From: Diogma glabrata
Lineage: Eukaryota; Arthropoda; Insecta; Diptera; Cylindrotomidae
Direction of reading: 5' to 3'
DNA: 64,000 bases
Assembly: GCA_963693315.1 (NCBI GenBank)
Contig: OY856186.1
Location: 458,354,192-458,418,191 of the forward strand
This document shows positions 23,136-36,330 of the stretch, in pieces. Each line of letters opens with the position of its first letter. Position 1 is the first letter of the stretch. The translations under genes were made by a program, and so were the position numbers. Below the pieces are notes generated by a model that did not search any database, was not told the origin of the DNA, and was given only the letters and a program-made list of their open reading frames with translations.

Positions 23136-23355
23136 GGTGGTTTAATAAAAACCCATTTTTAAAAATTAATAATCTAACTACAGAAAATTATAAAATATAA
23201 AGCAAAATGAATGATTCTAATAAAACAATATCCTTCAGTCATAAATATAGTTTAGGTGATTTATTTATTATATGTTGTTCGGCGGTCTTTTAATTATTAG
23301 GTTAAATAAATTAGATTTTATGTTTCCTTCTTTATTGTTCATCAGGTTCAACAGT

Positions 23356-23738
23356 TCATTGTTCATCCAATTGTAGATTTTCAATGCCAGCCTTGTTCAC
23401 CAATTTCAGTGGTTGTGACAATGCTGTTAATGAAATCTTGTTTTGCAAAGCCCATTGTAAATAAAATAAAAATTCAGGATTTTCACCAACTTGGGATGTA
23501 CAATCATCTGGCATATCATCGTCACACTCTACATTTTCATCACAAGTAACACTAACGGGGATGGTATTTTCGATCATAGCATTTTCTTCTGGCAAATTAT
23601 TTTCGTGGCTGTTAACGAAATCGGCGGTGGCCGATATATTTCTTCATCCGTTGACACATTTGATGCATCAAATTTTGCTTCGAATTCGGCCGCTCTCTTC
23701 CGCCGCATTATGTAGTATCGACCGTTTTTCAGAGGCAT
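23356..23738 (-). pseudogene. Exon-like frame of a possible transposase N-terminus
   Basis: An ATG at 23738 opens a frame with MPLKNGRYYIMRRKRAAEF and FDASNVSTDEEIY. It breaks near 23600 and continues in another frame to 23356 with ECDDDMPDDCTSQVGENPEF, then YLQWALQNKISLTALSQPLK. A basic N-terminus, an acidic middle and then a W-A-x-x-x-x-I-x-x-x-A-L segment resemble the first exon of transposon-encoded proteins common in insects (inference from memory of the pattern). It is probably the transposase start of the surrounding element, but no catalytic exon follows. Confidence 0.35.
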
Positions 23739-24297
23739 TTTTTACTATTTAAAACAACGTTAATGAGAGAAATATATAATAAAGACTGTATCCGAGCGAT
23801 TTGATCAATATACTGTGCACTAATAATAAATGTCATCGGAAAACGAGATTTGCTATAAATCTTTATGGATACTCATAAACACATACTTATTATATGTATT
23901 ATATGAAAAAGACAGCAAAAATTTAGTTAACATTTGTTCACTAAACCAAATTAAATGCAATATTACATGCAAAACTCGACCTATTTAACTTAACAACTGT
24001 CTGAGAATTAGATACACTTTTGTAACTTAAATTTTAACTTAATACATGAAATACATGTACTATCTGTATTACATGATTTTTTTAACTTAAATTTGTATAT
24101 GTAATATGTTAAATTTACCTATTAACTTATTTTTTACACCAAAAACATATTAACTATAATTTTCGACTAAAAATACATGTACACTAATTAGCTGAAACAG
24201 TCATCTATTACCTTTTTCCACATGCTTAACCAAACTTTTACTTAAATTTAACCAAATCCCCAAATGGTTCACCTAAATTTCACTAAGTGTGCTGGCT

Positions 24298-24413
<116 letters not shown>

Positions 24414-25602
24414 TCGAAAATTAATATGCTTCAACTCAAAGCTAGCATAAAGACGCTGCCGAAATCAACGTGTAACATGTAACAATTATTTCACACTTGT
24501 GTGAACAAAGAAAAGGTACGCAAAGAACGCAAGTTGAATAGGTGACGACTCCAATTTAAGCTCTATTTGATAAAATCAGTCAAAAACATTTTTTTCCGAA
24601 CCGGACTAAAAATTGCACTTTTTGTTTGGGTATATTTTACAAAAAAATATGTCATTTGTGTATTGCATCAAGTTGTCATAGTAGCAGTCCCAAAAACTAT
24701 AATTTTTTGTCCTATAAGACAAAAAATAAACAAATCTATTTATCTATGCAAAATAAAAATCAAAGTTTATGGTCGCTTGGATTAAATTTGAGATAAAATT
24801 TAAACATAATTTAAATATTGAATATTTTTAAATTTTTTTAAATAATAGATTGAATAATTGTTGGAAGAAAAATTTAATGTTTCACTTGGTTTAAAAATGG
24901 ATTTTGGAACTCGCAAAATTGAGGCACGCCGCTATCGCGGCGCACTGCAAACTTTTTGCCCGTCCCAAAATCCATCATATTTTGTCCTAGTGAAACAAAT
25001 AACTATATTGTATAGCACAACAAATGATTATTTTTGGGACTATTAACATGACAATTCAATGCAATACACAAATAACACATTTTTTACACGAATTCACGCT
25101 CTCTCATTTGCGGGAGCGGATTGCATATTTTACACCCTAGGAAAAGGAGTAAAACATAAGAAACCAAGACAACAATGATGTACACGAAGAAATTTTTTGT
25201 AGGCAAGCGTTGATATAGTTAACCACTGTTTCAATTAGTTTTCTTGTGAAAATCTATACAATGATTTTGTAAAGCATTTTCTCCTCCACTTTTTTTTTGC
25301 TTTGTTTTATATTTGGCAATAAGTTACCAACTTTATTTCAGAGCTGCACACAAATTATGTTTTTTTGTCCATTTTATATACAGTTTCTAATTTCTATATA
25401 TGTACCCCGAAAAAAATGGGGTCAATAACATCTCGGTATGTGTTCCTGCCACATTGACATCCAATTTGGTTGTTTTGTTTCCATCCTTTATTAAATACTG
25501 ACGACGCGACGAGATGGCCACCAAAAGTTTTTTCAGTGAAGTGTGTAAAAATTAAAGTTTGAGCACATCCTTTCGTACTATAATTACTAAAACACTAGTC
25601 TA

Positions 25603-25752
25603 ATAGTGAATTCTTTTCTACCTGTTCGGTACAAGTTCCAACACAGAATTAACGAAATTTGTATTCTTTTGTAAAAAAGTAATACAAAAAAAACAAATTT
25701 GGATAATTCGGAGTCGGAACTTGTACCGAACAAGTAGAAAAGAATTCACTAT
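25603..25752. mobile_element. 150-bp palindromic MITE
   Basis: Ends ATAGTGAATTCTTTTCTAC and GTAGAAAAGAATTCACTAT are inverted. The repeat continues with tgttcggtacaagttcc (one mismatch) for about 35 bp per side, around a loop of about 80 bp. It is absent from copy 1 of the duplicated unit, which shows it arrived after the duplication or was lost there. No coding content. Confidence 0.88.
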
Positions 25753-27019
25753 GACTTTAAATTAAATTTGAAGTGCGATATCCCAAACTTTTTCTATATT
25801 TATTTCAACAAATATTTTGTCGGTTTTGTTCTTGACTCTAAAAAGTTGCACTTAACCTATATATTCTTTAACATTTTTAAAGCTTTCTAACTTCTTAATT
25901 TAAAGTTTAGTTTCGATTTAAATCAATGAATTTAAATAATAGAAAAATTAAAACACAGATTTTGTTTGAACACATTTAAATCATGCAACACTCCCCTTAT
26001 ATTGAGCATAAAAACAAAACAAATACATCATCCCATCTCTACTCATTTTTGGGATGAACCAGTTATATTATTGTTTTGGATTGGTGTGAATTTTGTTTGT
26101 TTTGATATTGAATGAGAGACAGAGAGACGAAATGACATAGGCGGATGCTGTGCTCTAGCTTTATAACAAAAAACACTGGTGATGAATTTCAAGACAATAA
26201 TTATGATGATGGTTTTTAGTTATTTGCCGTATATTCATCTCTTTTTAGTTTTCTCAAAAGGTTTATTTGTATATGTAAATTTTCTTTACTTTCTGTCATT
26301 TTTCTTTTATATAACTAGATATAAATAAACGATTTTATAGCTTTAATATAACAAAAGCAAACAATTGAAATTGAACAAGACAGAGAGAGAGAGACGAAAT
26401 AAATAGAATTGTTTGTTGGAAAAAAGAGATTTGTTTGATTACTTACCATCTTTGTTTTTGCCTTTGTTACAAATAAGATTTAATTTTTGGTTAATACTCT
26501 TTGTCTTGTTACAGTTTCTTACACAGCATTTAACTTTTTATATAATCTTCTTTTGAATGAAATTCAACAAGAAAAGAATGGCTGAGATTGTTTGGATTAG
26601 TACATTTTGTGTTTTTTTTGTTGTTGTCAGAAGCCAAAACGGATTAACAGTAAGAATTCATTTTGTTCCAAAAACAACAAATCCATAAAAAGTTTAAAAA
26701 AATATAGATACTAAAATTCAAATTTATGTATCTCACATATAATTCTAATAAAACCCAAAACAAATAAACTGAATAAATTTAATTAAATAAAAAAACATGA
26801 TACCAATTTCAATTCATTTTCTTCTGATTTTTTTTCTCCTCAGTATCATTTTTAACATTTCAACCGTCAAGACTGTGTCAAAATCATAAGAAGATCGGTA
26901 TCGGTTCTATGTAGTTTTATATTCGTTTTATATCAACTTCCGACAAAACATTTTCGTTTTTTTACGTAATTTATTTATGTGTTAAATAAACTATCATATC
27001 TTTTGTGTTACAATTAATT

Positions 27020-27021
<2 letters not shown>

Positions 27022-27058
<37 letters not shown>
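27022..27058. repeat. (TA)n expansion within copy 2
   Basis: Copy 1 has only a short TA run at the matching place (near 13074-13084). Copy 2 has about 36 bp, a recent length change. Confidence 0.9.
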
Positions 27059-27062
<4 letters not shown>

Positions 27063-29476
27063 TATTGATTAGAAGAAAAAAACTAAAAAAGACAAATTAA
27101 TTGTGAGAAAAAGAGAATGAATAAAATTTTAAGAAATGGTAGAAAAAAACGCAATGAAAACCGTTGAAAGAAATTCTTTTAAAATTAATTAATTATTATT
27201 AATTTTCTTTGAATAAAAAAACAATATTAGTTTTTGAAAATAATTTGGATTAATAGTTTTTTTAAGGTTATATATTTGGTGTTATAATTATTATGGTAAA
27301 AGTATAGGCAATTGATTTCTTTTAATTGAGGGTAAAAAAGGGTTAATGATCTTAATAAAAAACTGAAATTAGAAAATTTGTTTGAAAAAATAAAATAAAT
27401 AATTAAGTGATTAAGCGGTAAGTGATTTGATTTATATTTTGCGAAGCTGCTATTATATAAAATAAGATTTTCGATCTCGGATGAGTGTTTTGTGTGTCAT
27501 TTTGAGTATTTTTAAAAATTTTAAAAATTAAAAAAAAAAAATTTTAATATTATTTAAAAATAAAATATATTAAGAAAAAAAACAATAAACTAATAATAAT
27601 TATAATTAAAAATAATAACCAATTAGGAATACTACAATTTTACAGGTTTTATAGATATATTAGGTACAAAATCGTTTATAAATACGGGTTTTCCAAATGT
27701 TTTCTTAAATATCCCTACAATATTTTTGGAGCTTTTAAAAATCTTTTGTATATTGTCTTTTACAAAACAATGGTAAAATTTAAATGATTACAAATGTGAT
27801 GTGTCGAAGATAATCGTTTATTTGGTATATATCTAATAACATTTGGCATTTTTAATTGATAAAAGTAAGAAACCAAGTCTTTTTCCTTAGGCTCATGTAT
27901 ATTGACTCATTATAAAACATTTAGTTTTCTCTGTATTTAATTTTCCAGCGCATAGATAATGACTAATGAGTTTAGAAGTTTCTCTCAATTTTTTCATTCT
28001 ATTTCAAACAATTTTTTTACAGTTTTTACTCCGCAATACTCTATGACAATTTGCACAATTTTTTAGGTGTTGTGTAGTAGAAATTATATTATGTGTCACA
28101 ACAACAAATAGAAGCTTTTTCAGACCTAGGTCCCAAAACAACATGCTTGATGTGCGCAACATATTATTATTAATAAAGCCTATTGTTTAATCAAATATGA
28201 CATAAGCCAATATTTCATGAAAGAAGGAAATAAAAATAAAATAAGAGGTATAAAGAGGGTTGCCAATAATCCCACAAGTAGTATATTTCTCATGACGAAC
28301 TCTTTTCCTCTTTGATTAAAACCCACGTAAAGTGTTTCATGTGAGCTCACTCACTACTTCAAGGAAGCAGTAGTGCAGCAACATCAACAACAACTCTATT
28401 ATACTAAGATTGAGAACGGCTACCTTTTGACTGAACAGAGTTCATCCGCCAGCACCTCTAAGATATTACCTTGACTAGTGATAGCTCACTGCTATTGCCA
28501 GTAGTATGTGATACCTAACGTTAACTTGTATGCCAATAGCAGGGACTGGAATACGCGACGTTGTCATACCCGTCATATATGAATAAGACAAATAAATTTA
28601 TTCGCAACCCAAGGTACCAGATATATATCAGATACTGATTTTAGAGTTTTAAAAATAGCCTACAAAATAAGAATCAGATGTTGATGATGATGCATTTATA
28701 GAACGAAGACAGTAAGAAATAGACCGAACAATTTTGAAGTAAATTTTTTTGGACGATTTCATTTTAAAGCATCTAAAAATAAGTAAATTAAATATTTTAT
28801 GCCAGTTTCGATAAGTATTCAAAATTAGTTGTTCTGCTTATCTAAGGTTATAAATTAATAATCAATTATGTATATATACAAAACAGAATAACTAATATCG
28901 GGAAAGTAATCTGATCTGACCTTGTTCCACTTTCTGGGACCAATATCTTTTTCAAATGTTATAAACAATACTGATATATGTATCTTGACATTTTTTGTTT
29001 AGTACATATATATAATTCCAATGAATATTAGTTGTGTAGATCGTGGACGAGTTTGACAAACACTTGTTTTTAATCAACCAAAGAAACCCTAAAACGAATT
29101 ACGCTAAGTGAAAGCGATATGGATATGATCATATTTTATACTGCTTTTGGTGCTTCAAGGAGCAATTTAATAATAATAGAGAAACATTTGTTATATTAGT
29201 AAGATTTTAAGTTATGCAATGGCAAACATAATTGTACAATGAACCAATGAAGGGTAGATCCATAATCGATGTTATAACGAATAATTTCATTCGTTTTTCA
29301 GTGTATGAACCTCTGATGATCGGACATGAGATATGTCCGTAAATATTTCTTAGAGGTTATGACGTGATCGAGTTGACTGGCCGTTCTTGCATATTATTTG
29401 ATTTCCTCGTTGCTTTGTGGATTCTCTTGTGTGAGCAGAAGTCATATAGAGACGTATACAGGGCCGGATAAACCAT

Positions 29477-31172
29477 GGATGCAAAGGAGCGGCCGCACCA
29501 GGCGCCAAAATTGAATTTTAGTTTAAATTTGATTGCTTTTTAACAAATTTTGAGGCAAATCTAATTTAATTTTTCTATATAAAAAGCAAAAATTTAGTTT
29601 TGTATCAAAATGTTTATATTTGTTTTAATTTGTGATCTACAGCCATGACAGCCTGACGTACTCAAGTCGCACTTATTGACATACGATTTAACGTGAGATA
29701 TTAGATATATCACTGGCAATAGCAGTAATATATTACCAGCCAGAGGTGATATCTTACGGGAGCTGGCGAATGAACTCTTTTCATATGCACTCTTTTATAT
29801 GCAGTTTTCCATTTTCTATTTAATTAACTATATGTCGTCCCTTTAATAATGAAATAACGTATGCCATATATACGTTGTTATTATATAATGGGTGCGCTGC
29901 ATTCTTCATAAGGATGTCTATAAAGTGGCATTTTAATATTTTCCAATTTTTTTATAACTGGGGGTGAAAATTAATATATTGTTAATTAAGGTACATGCAA
30001 ATTTGAATTTGGTTAAATATTGAAACAGCGTAAATGCATGTACAATATTTCAATTCTGAATAGAATAATAACTTGGGTAAAATCAGCGTCGTATACTTTT
30101 CATACATTACCATCGCAACACGAAATGGTAAATCTAAAATATTGTATAAGCATCATTCATTACTACATGATATGCCGGTTCATATAAATAAAAAATTGTA
30201 AGAATATTATGCGTTAGTTCAATAATGATTAGTTTTAGGTTAATCGTACTTCCATGCAAAATGAAATAACGTATATGAAATATGAAATAACGTATAAGGT
30301 ACCTGATTGACTTTTCACCTCTTTTTAGGTAGAAAAGCCAGCAGGTACCAATGTGAAATTTTAATATGCTATGGGGAAATTAGTCAAGATTAATTGGCAG
30401 AAATTTTTTTTCCAATATCTTTATTCATTCAATAGTGCTGCCGAGTTTACGAAAATCAGAAAATCGAAAAATCTTTAAACCCAATTATCTCGAAACTACA
30501 CTTTTGCGAATACGTTGTTTCATTATTAAAGCGACGATGTAGGCTTTAATTATTAAGGAAGAAAATGTTTCACATCATTAAGGAGTATACTTGATACGAG
30601 TACGCAACCCAATTTAAATTTTTTTCTGCAAATTATTTTTATAAAATTTGTGTTCTTCACCTCTTAAATAAATTTTATTTCATACTGATATTTAAAACGA
30701 CATTTTTCGGATTATTTATGGAACAAAAAGTTGAACTTTAATGTCTTAAGACTTTATAAAATTTTATAAAGTCCTAGGACGTTAAACTTCAACTTTTTAA
30801 GCAAAATTTAAAACTCATTTCTTTTTATTTTAATAAATTTCCAGTATGAAATAAAATTTTGTCAAAATTTTGTCCTCAAACGAAAAGTGTTTTTAAAGGT
30901 ACGCGTAATTTAAACAACTAGCTCGTACTTTAAAGTTTCACTTTTCGTTCTAGATAAATAAATAACTATTATTTCCTAGATCTTATCATTAAATATTGGA
31001 CTATGTTTATCTATTGGTTTCACTATCTATATGATAAGATTTATGGTTTAGTTATCCATATCTTAAAACAAAAGGTGGTATGAAAAGAAAATTTGTAAAC
31101 TTTTCGTAGATTTTATTCCACGAATACATTATTAATTGAGCTTACTGAAATGAAGATCTAATTGAATAACAT
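29477..31172. other. Left interior of hAT-2, no intact gene
   Basis: After the GC-rich subterminal part this is AT-rich. A stretch at about 29640-29770 is an inverted, diverged relative of 14450-14570 (ttcgccagct, actgctattgccag-type words). Short in-frame pieces near 31100-31165 may be remnants of the transposase just before the R4 insertion. Confidence 0.45.
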
Positions 31173-31978
31173 CCCAAGTAGGTTTTGCCAGACATTGACA
31201 TACGGCCAAGCACTGGTCCATTAATGGTTAACAGTACTTGGCTATTGTTACTGGGCCAATACTAGAACCAATCATCGGCAATCATGGTTTACAGAAAATA
31301 GCCACCTTTGTTACCTTTGAATGGCCAAGCACTGGCCCAGGAATGGTAAATATTACTTGGCTATTGTTATTGGGCCAGTACTGTAGCCATGAATTTGCCG
31401 ATCTGTCATTTTTTTTAAATATCACTAGAGTATTATCCCTTTTAGAAATACATAGTTTGAAAAATTTCACATATAGTTTAGTTATCGCCTTGTCGGTTGA
31501 AAGACTATGGTAATAAAGAAAAGGTTGGAAATGTTTTATTTTATTTTCATTTCTATTTTATTTTAATTATTTTGTAAATAATTTATTTAAATTTATGTAT
31601 AAAAAATATTATTTTATATTTTTTTTAATGGCGGAGTATTGGCGGAGTCAGGGCGGTATTTGCCATTACTCAGTCATTCCTGCAACTGAACCAGTTGTAT
31701 GGGGAGTTTTGAATTTTTTCCGTCATTTTTATTTTATTTTAAATTAGTTTGTATTAAATTATTTAAATTTACATATGATAACAATGTATATTTGTTTGAA
31801 CGGCCTAGTCATGGTTGCCAGTATTTGGCCCAAGAATGGCAACCATTTATTGTCCGAAGTTATCATCCAGTAAAATTATGTTAATGGCCCCGTCGTGGTT
31901 GCCAATACTCGCCCATTGCTGCATTACTGGCTGCCAGTAATGGACCATTACTGGACCAGTTGTACAACCTTGCATGGG
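31173..31978 (+). mobile_element. R4 element, full copy with AT target duplication
   Basis: It begins CCCAAGTAGGTTTTGCCAG and ends with TTGTACAACCTTGCATGGG, 806 bp. It is flanked on both sides by AT. It interrupts the transposase of hAT-2, so R4 moved after hAT-2 was in place. Non-coding. Confidence 0.85.
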
Positions 31979-32325
31979 ATAAGAGCTCAAATAGTGATAA
32001 CGGATCCTGCATGAAGGGAAAAAATATTGCAGCTCAAAATTTAATACAGCTGCTTAGGGCAACTTTTATACCATGTGCTGCTCATTCTTTAAATCTTGTT
32101 ATATAAATGGTGCGGCGTCATCTTCTGGAGAAACTTTTAATTTTATTCAATTTCTTCAACTATACGGATATTTATATACGGTTTGTCGCCTATACGGTTT
32201 GTCGTTTTGATCTTCTTAGGCAGCAGATAAAAAGCTTAGTTCAAAGACAGTTTATTAAATTTGTAGGGAAAAGCGAGAATCGCCTATAAAAACCTCTTAG
32301 ATTTCAAATCGTAGAATTTTATGAT
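31979..32325 (+). pseudogene. hAT-2 transposase, middle part
   Basis: Directly after the R4 element the plus strand gives SDNGSCMKGKNIAAQNLIQ and ATFIPCAAHSLNLVI, then a stop. After that come KSLVQRQFIKFVGKSENRL and KPLRFQIVEFYD in nearby frames. The D-N-G-S-x-M-K-G and P-C-A-A-H-S-L-N-L-V blocks are characteristic of ZMYM1-like hAT transposases. Stops and frame changes show that it is dead. The part before it is disrupted by R4 and the part after by other repeats. Confidence 0.75.
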
Positions 32326-32569
32326 ACTATAATTTTTTTTAATGGTTTACTTTATTTGTTTGGTTGGAACACTAGGCTCATGTCACCAATATTTATAATT
32401 TGTTACAATTTTTAGCTTTTCGACACCTCTGGTATTACCATAATCAAGCAAAAGACGAGTTTCTTCAAGTTTTGTATGCTCCAAAGTAATTTGACAGAAA
32501 TGAAATGTCAATTGTTTTTTTCTTACCATTGAAGAAAAAATCTTTCCTCCATTATATTATATTATATAT

Positions 32570-33104
32570 CAGGGGCCCTATTGCTGAACACATAAATGTC
32601 ATCACAATATAGTAAATTCACACAATATTGTGGATTTCGTATTATGCAACACCAATTTGGTGAAAATTCAACACAATATTGTGAATCTGACAAGAACAAT
32701 ATAGTTACTGTCAAAATCACAATTTTGCTTTATGTTTTGTGTTTTAACTTTTTCATACAATTTTCATCAACTGGCGTAAAAATTAATTTATAACGCAAAA
32801 TTAAGTCTTTAATAATATTAACTAATCATATTTTTATATAAATATCATTAAAACATATTTATTCATTAAATATATTTTAATTTTATTTTGCATCTTTTAA
32901 TATTAAAAAAGTTAGTTGTCAAAAGTACGAATCTATAATACCAAAAATCTGTTATAATTTTGTAAAAATTTGTTATAATTGGTTTGTGTCTAATATACAC
33001 AAATATGAGTTACAGAAAACCATTTTTATACAAAGTTCTAAAGCATTTTGGTGAAATTGACAATATTGTCAATTGACAAATATATTTTCGGGAATAGGGC
33101 CCCA
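32570..33104. mobile_element. MITE with GGGGCCCTATT ends
   Basis: caGGGGCCCTATTGC opens and ggAATAGGGCCCCag closes a segment of about 535 bp. The 11-bp inverted ends are exact. Inside are repeated cacaatattgtg palindromes. About 130 bp of its interior (tttttcatacaattttcatca onward, 32750-32880) recurs at 33703-33835 in the same orientation. Confidence 0.65.
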
Positions 33105-33139
33105 GCGAGTATTAATTTTTATAATGTTGTATTACATTT

Positions 33140-33275
33140 AAATTTTTTAGGTAGATTTCATATAAAAATCTACCTAGTGCAATGCGCTTTATCTCAGAAT
33201 TTCGGAAAAATTTTAGCCAAACGATTATGTTTGATAAGCGGAGACGGAAAAACAAAAAAAAAGTTGTATAGAATA
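33140..33275 (-). repeat. Dispersed repeat R1, inverted copy
   Basis: On the minus strand it reads cgtctcc, then tcgtttggct, gaaattctga and the hairpin aggtagattt...aaatctacct (33149-33175). This is the same order as at 5876 and 9590, but here without a (TA)n tract. Confidence 0.55.
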
Positions 33276-33484
33276 CCGAATATAGAAAACCGCAGAGAGG
33301 GATGTTTTTTTCTAAAATGTTTTTTTCTAAAAATAAGTATACTCAATGGACAGGTCCGAAAGGACGCTGTGTTCGATAACTATACCAGAAGTGTGTCAAA
33401 AAAATCATTAAGTCTGTCAAAAATAGCATATTTTCCTATTTTTAGCTTAAGAAATCTTGATGGCATGGGGGATTGGGATGTGAG

Positions 33485-34680
33485 ATCAAAAACTAGATTA
33501 TTGCATTAGAAGTGTGTCAAAAAAATGTTGTCAAGTGCGTCAAAAGAAAGATTTTAATTTTTTTAATTTTTTGGAAAAAAAAATTAAATTAATTATTTGT
33601 ATGACATAAAATTTTATTATTATTATAGAGAATTATGGTACTATAAGTTTGTCAAAAAAATGTTGTCAAGTGTGTCAAAAGAAAGATTTTTGTGTTGACT
33701 TTTTCATACAATTTTCATCAATTGGTGTAAAATTTAATTTATAACGCAAAATTTAGTCTTTAATAATATTAAATAATCATATTTTTATATAAATATCATT
33801 AAAACATATTTATTTATTAACTATATTATTTTTTCACCCAATTTTTTGGGAAAAATAAAATTAATTATTTGTATGACATGAAATTTTATTATTATTATAG
33901 AGAATAATGATATGAAATTTTATTAGAATTATAGCATTATAAGTTTGTCAAAAAAATAATGTCAAGTGTATCATAAGAATGATTTTCATTTCTTTTTTTA
34001 GAAAATAATAAAATTAGTTATTTGTATGAAATGAAATGTAGTGAATATGATATATTATTTTTGAAAATTTTATTGCATTATAAGTTTGTCAAAAAAATGA
34101 TTTCATTTATATTTTTAGCCAATTTTTTGAAAAAAAAAAATTAGCTGTTTTTATGTTGTAATTGACCATGAAATTGGACATGGAAATTTTTGAATTTTTG
34201 TTATAGTTTTTAAAATATTTTTGGAATAGTTAATATAATAATTATAATTTTTACATTTTTACAGTTAATAGTTATAATTTTTACAATAGTTTCAGAATTT
34301 TTGAAAAAAGTTTTAACCTTTAATTTTGTAATAATTTTTGGATTATTTTTAGAATTTTGTAAAAGTTTGATTTTATTTAAATTTTACAATATTTTTGAAA
34401 TTTTGAAAGAAATAAGACTTTGTGATTTTGTAATATTTTCTCGAAACGCTAAATCGTTTTTGAGTAGTGATGTTTCGTGTTAGTTTTGTAATAAATTTCT
34501 AAACAGAGATAAAAAAATACATGTACTTTAACAAAGAGTTTTATGTTTGATATACATCGCTGGCCAAAACTAAAAACAATGTCCTCGTAAAAGTGTTTTA
34601 TGCCGAAAACTATATCAAAATCCTTAACCCAGACCGAAGTCTTGATATCTCAGAGCTGTGAGATTTCAGCCCCTCTCTAT
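33485..34680 (+). repeat. Dispersed repeat R3, copy 2, internally tandem
   Basis: Units of about 150 bp with gtttgtcaaaaaaatg, tcaagtgtgtcaaaag and atttgtatgac recur several times between 33485 and 34130. The last about 200 bp match 19190-19430. It is non-coding and lies in the middle of hAT-2. Confidence 0.7.
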
Positions 34681-34814
34681 GTTTTCTTTTTAATTCTTTT
34701 GAATTAAGGAATATTGTCTTTGGAAAATTCTGAACTGTTAGTTGCAATAAATATATATTGATTACAAATGTACAAAAGTTTTCCTAAATTTATAGATATT
34801 TGTATTATTTGAGG

Positions 34815-35133
34815 TGTAAAAGTTGTTTGATAATTTTTGATTATAAATTATGTGTAGTGGTATCGTAGGTGTGACGTTGTGAGAACGTTTTTTTGCTCTT
34901 TGGTGGATTTAACCAAATTAAACAAAACTGTTCCGAAATCGCATTGATAAAATAGTTTCGGTTAATGTATTTAGTTTGGTTTGATAAATTTTTTGAATTA
35001 TTCTGTTTCTACTTAAATTTTTTATTTAAACTAATCAGAGTCTGACACATCCAATTCTATTTGTACACAAAACTGTCTGATCCCGAAATCTACCTGTTTC
35101 TAGCGGATATACATGCCTCTTGGACTTTTTTTG
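34815..35133 (-). repeat. Dispersed repeat R2, inverted copy
   Basis: Its complement matches 20587-20945 in order, including gtccaagaggca, gatcagacagttttgtgt, ttaaccgaaacta and cataatttataatc. Confidence 0.75.
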
Positions 35134-36104
35134 TTTTGATTTTCTATAATTCAATTTATAACATTTCTTAATTCAAAATTCTATTAATTCGTATTGTAAT
35201 ATTATTGAATATTATTATCTACAGCAAATCATTTAATTTATTACTTGTAAAATAATAATAATTTTTTTAAAATTATAATTGACTTCATTTAATTGTTGAA
35301 TTTATTTTATATTTTGTAATCAAATTTTCTTTTGAAAAGATTAATTTCCAACTTTAATATATTTTCGTATTATAACTTAGACAAACTTTTGATTTCTTAT
35401 ATATTAATGACACATCAGGTTTCGATATCGGGATAATCATTTCTTCTTATATCATTCTTATATCATTTTTTCAATTTAATTTTCTTTTGATAAAGCCGAT
35501 AACAGAAGCAGGAGACTTATAATTTTTACTTATTGGTTATTTTTTCTCGTTCGAGAATATTCTTATGAAAATCAGGTAGTCGTATCAGAAGAAACAAAAA
35601 AAACTTCCGATTGTAATTTTATTAATGACAAATCCGGTAACAAATTTAGGAGAATTTTGATTTCTTTTATATTAATGACACATCAGGTTTCGATATCGGG
35701 ACAAACTAGATAAAAATCCTAATTTCTTCACTATATTATTCACGAGTATTTTTTTTCATTTAATTTTTTTTTAATGATAAGTCTGGTTGTAGAAGTGTAA
35801 TATATTTAAATTTTGTTTTGTTTCTGCTATTAATTCATTAGAAGAACGATTTATTCTTATGGATGAGCACAATGATAGATCTGGACAAAACATACAAATA
35901 CAAAAAATTAGGACAGGGATTACATTTTCGAATATTTGGAATGAAGAATTAATTTTGACGAGCTCATAGTTCTGTTAGCTATGTTGATGCTATATAAAAC
36001 TATGCGAGAAGTTAAAAATTTTACAACAATAACAAAAACTTTTATAACAACAACTTAACTCCGATAGAAAATTTTATACCCTTTATATTTGCAAAACATG
36101 TAGG
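35134..36104. other. AT-rich part of hAT-2 with a diverged direct repeat
   Basis: The word ttaatgacacatcaggtttc followed by gatatcggga occurs at about 35405-35435 and again at about 35672-35702, giving a repeat period near 270 bp. Nothing coding is clear before the transposase remnant at 36105. Confidence 0.55.
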
Positions 36105-36330
36105 ATCTTTTCCGAATTTATTTATAGCAACCAAGGTACTGCCATTAACAGTAGCGTTCGTAAAAGAGGCTTTTCGAAATTAAAACTTAATCAAATTAAA
36201 AACGCGCCAGGTGATCAAGCATGTGCCGGAAAAGACTGGTTGCCTTTTCTCTTATAGCAATTGAATCTGAAATTTTTTATATATTAGAATACAAACCGGT
36301 AATAAAAGAGTTTTCTGAAAAAAAAGCCAT
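36105..36330 (+). pseudogene. hAT-2 transposase, C-terminal dimerisation part
   Basis: The plus strand reads LFIATKVLPLTVAFVKEAF, then a stop, LIKLK, and in another frame KRLVAFSLIAIESE and FSEKKAIKV. This is a decayed form of the hAT C-terminal dimerisation region, in which a P-x-T-V-A-S-x-E-R-S-F block is followed by a leucine-rich helix. The orientation agrees with the middle part at 31979, so both belong to one transposase gene split by about 3.8 kb of inserted repeats. Confidence 0.6.

Noticed and set aside
33048..33509. 153-codon frame
   Set aside because: It crosses the MITE end, repeat R1 and R3, so it is stitched from unrelated repeats.
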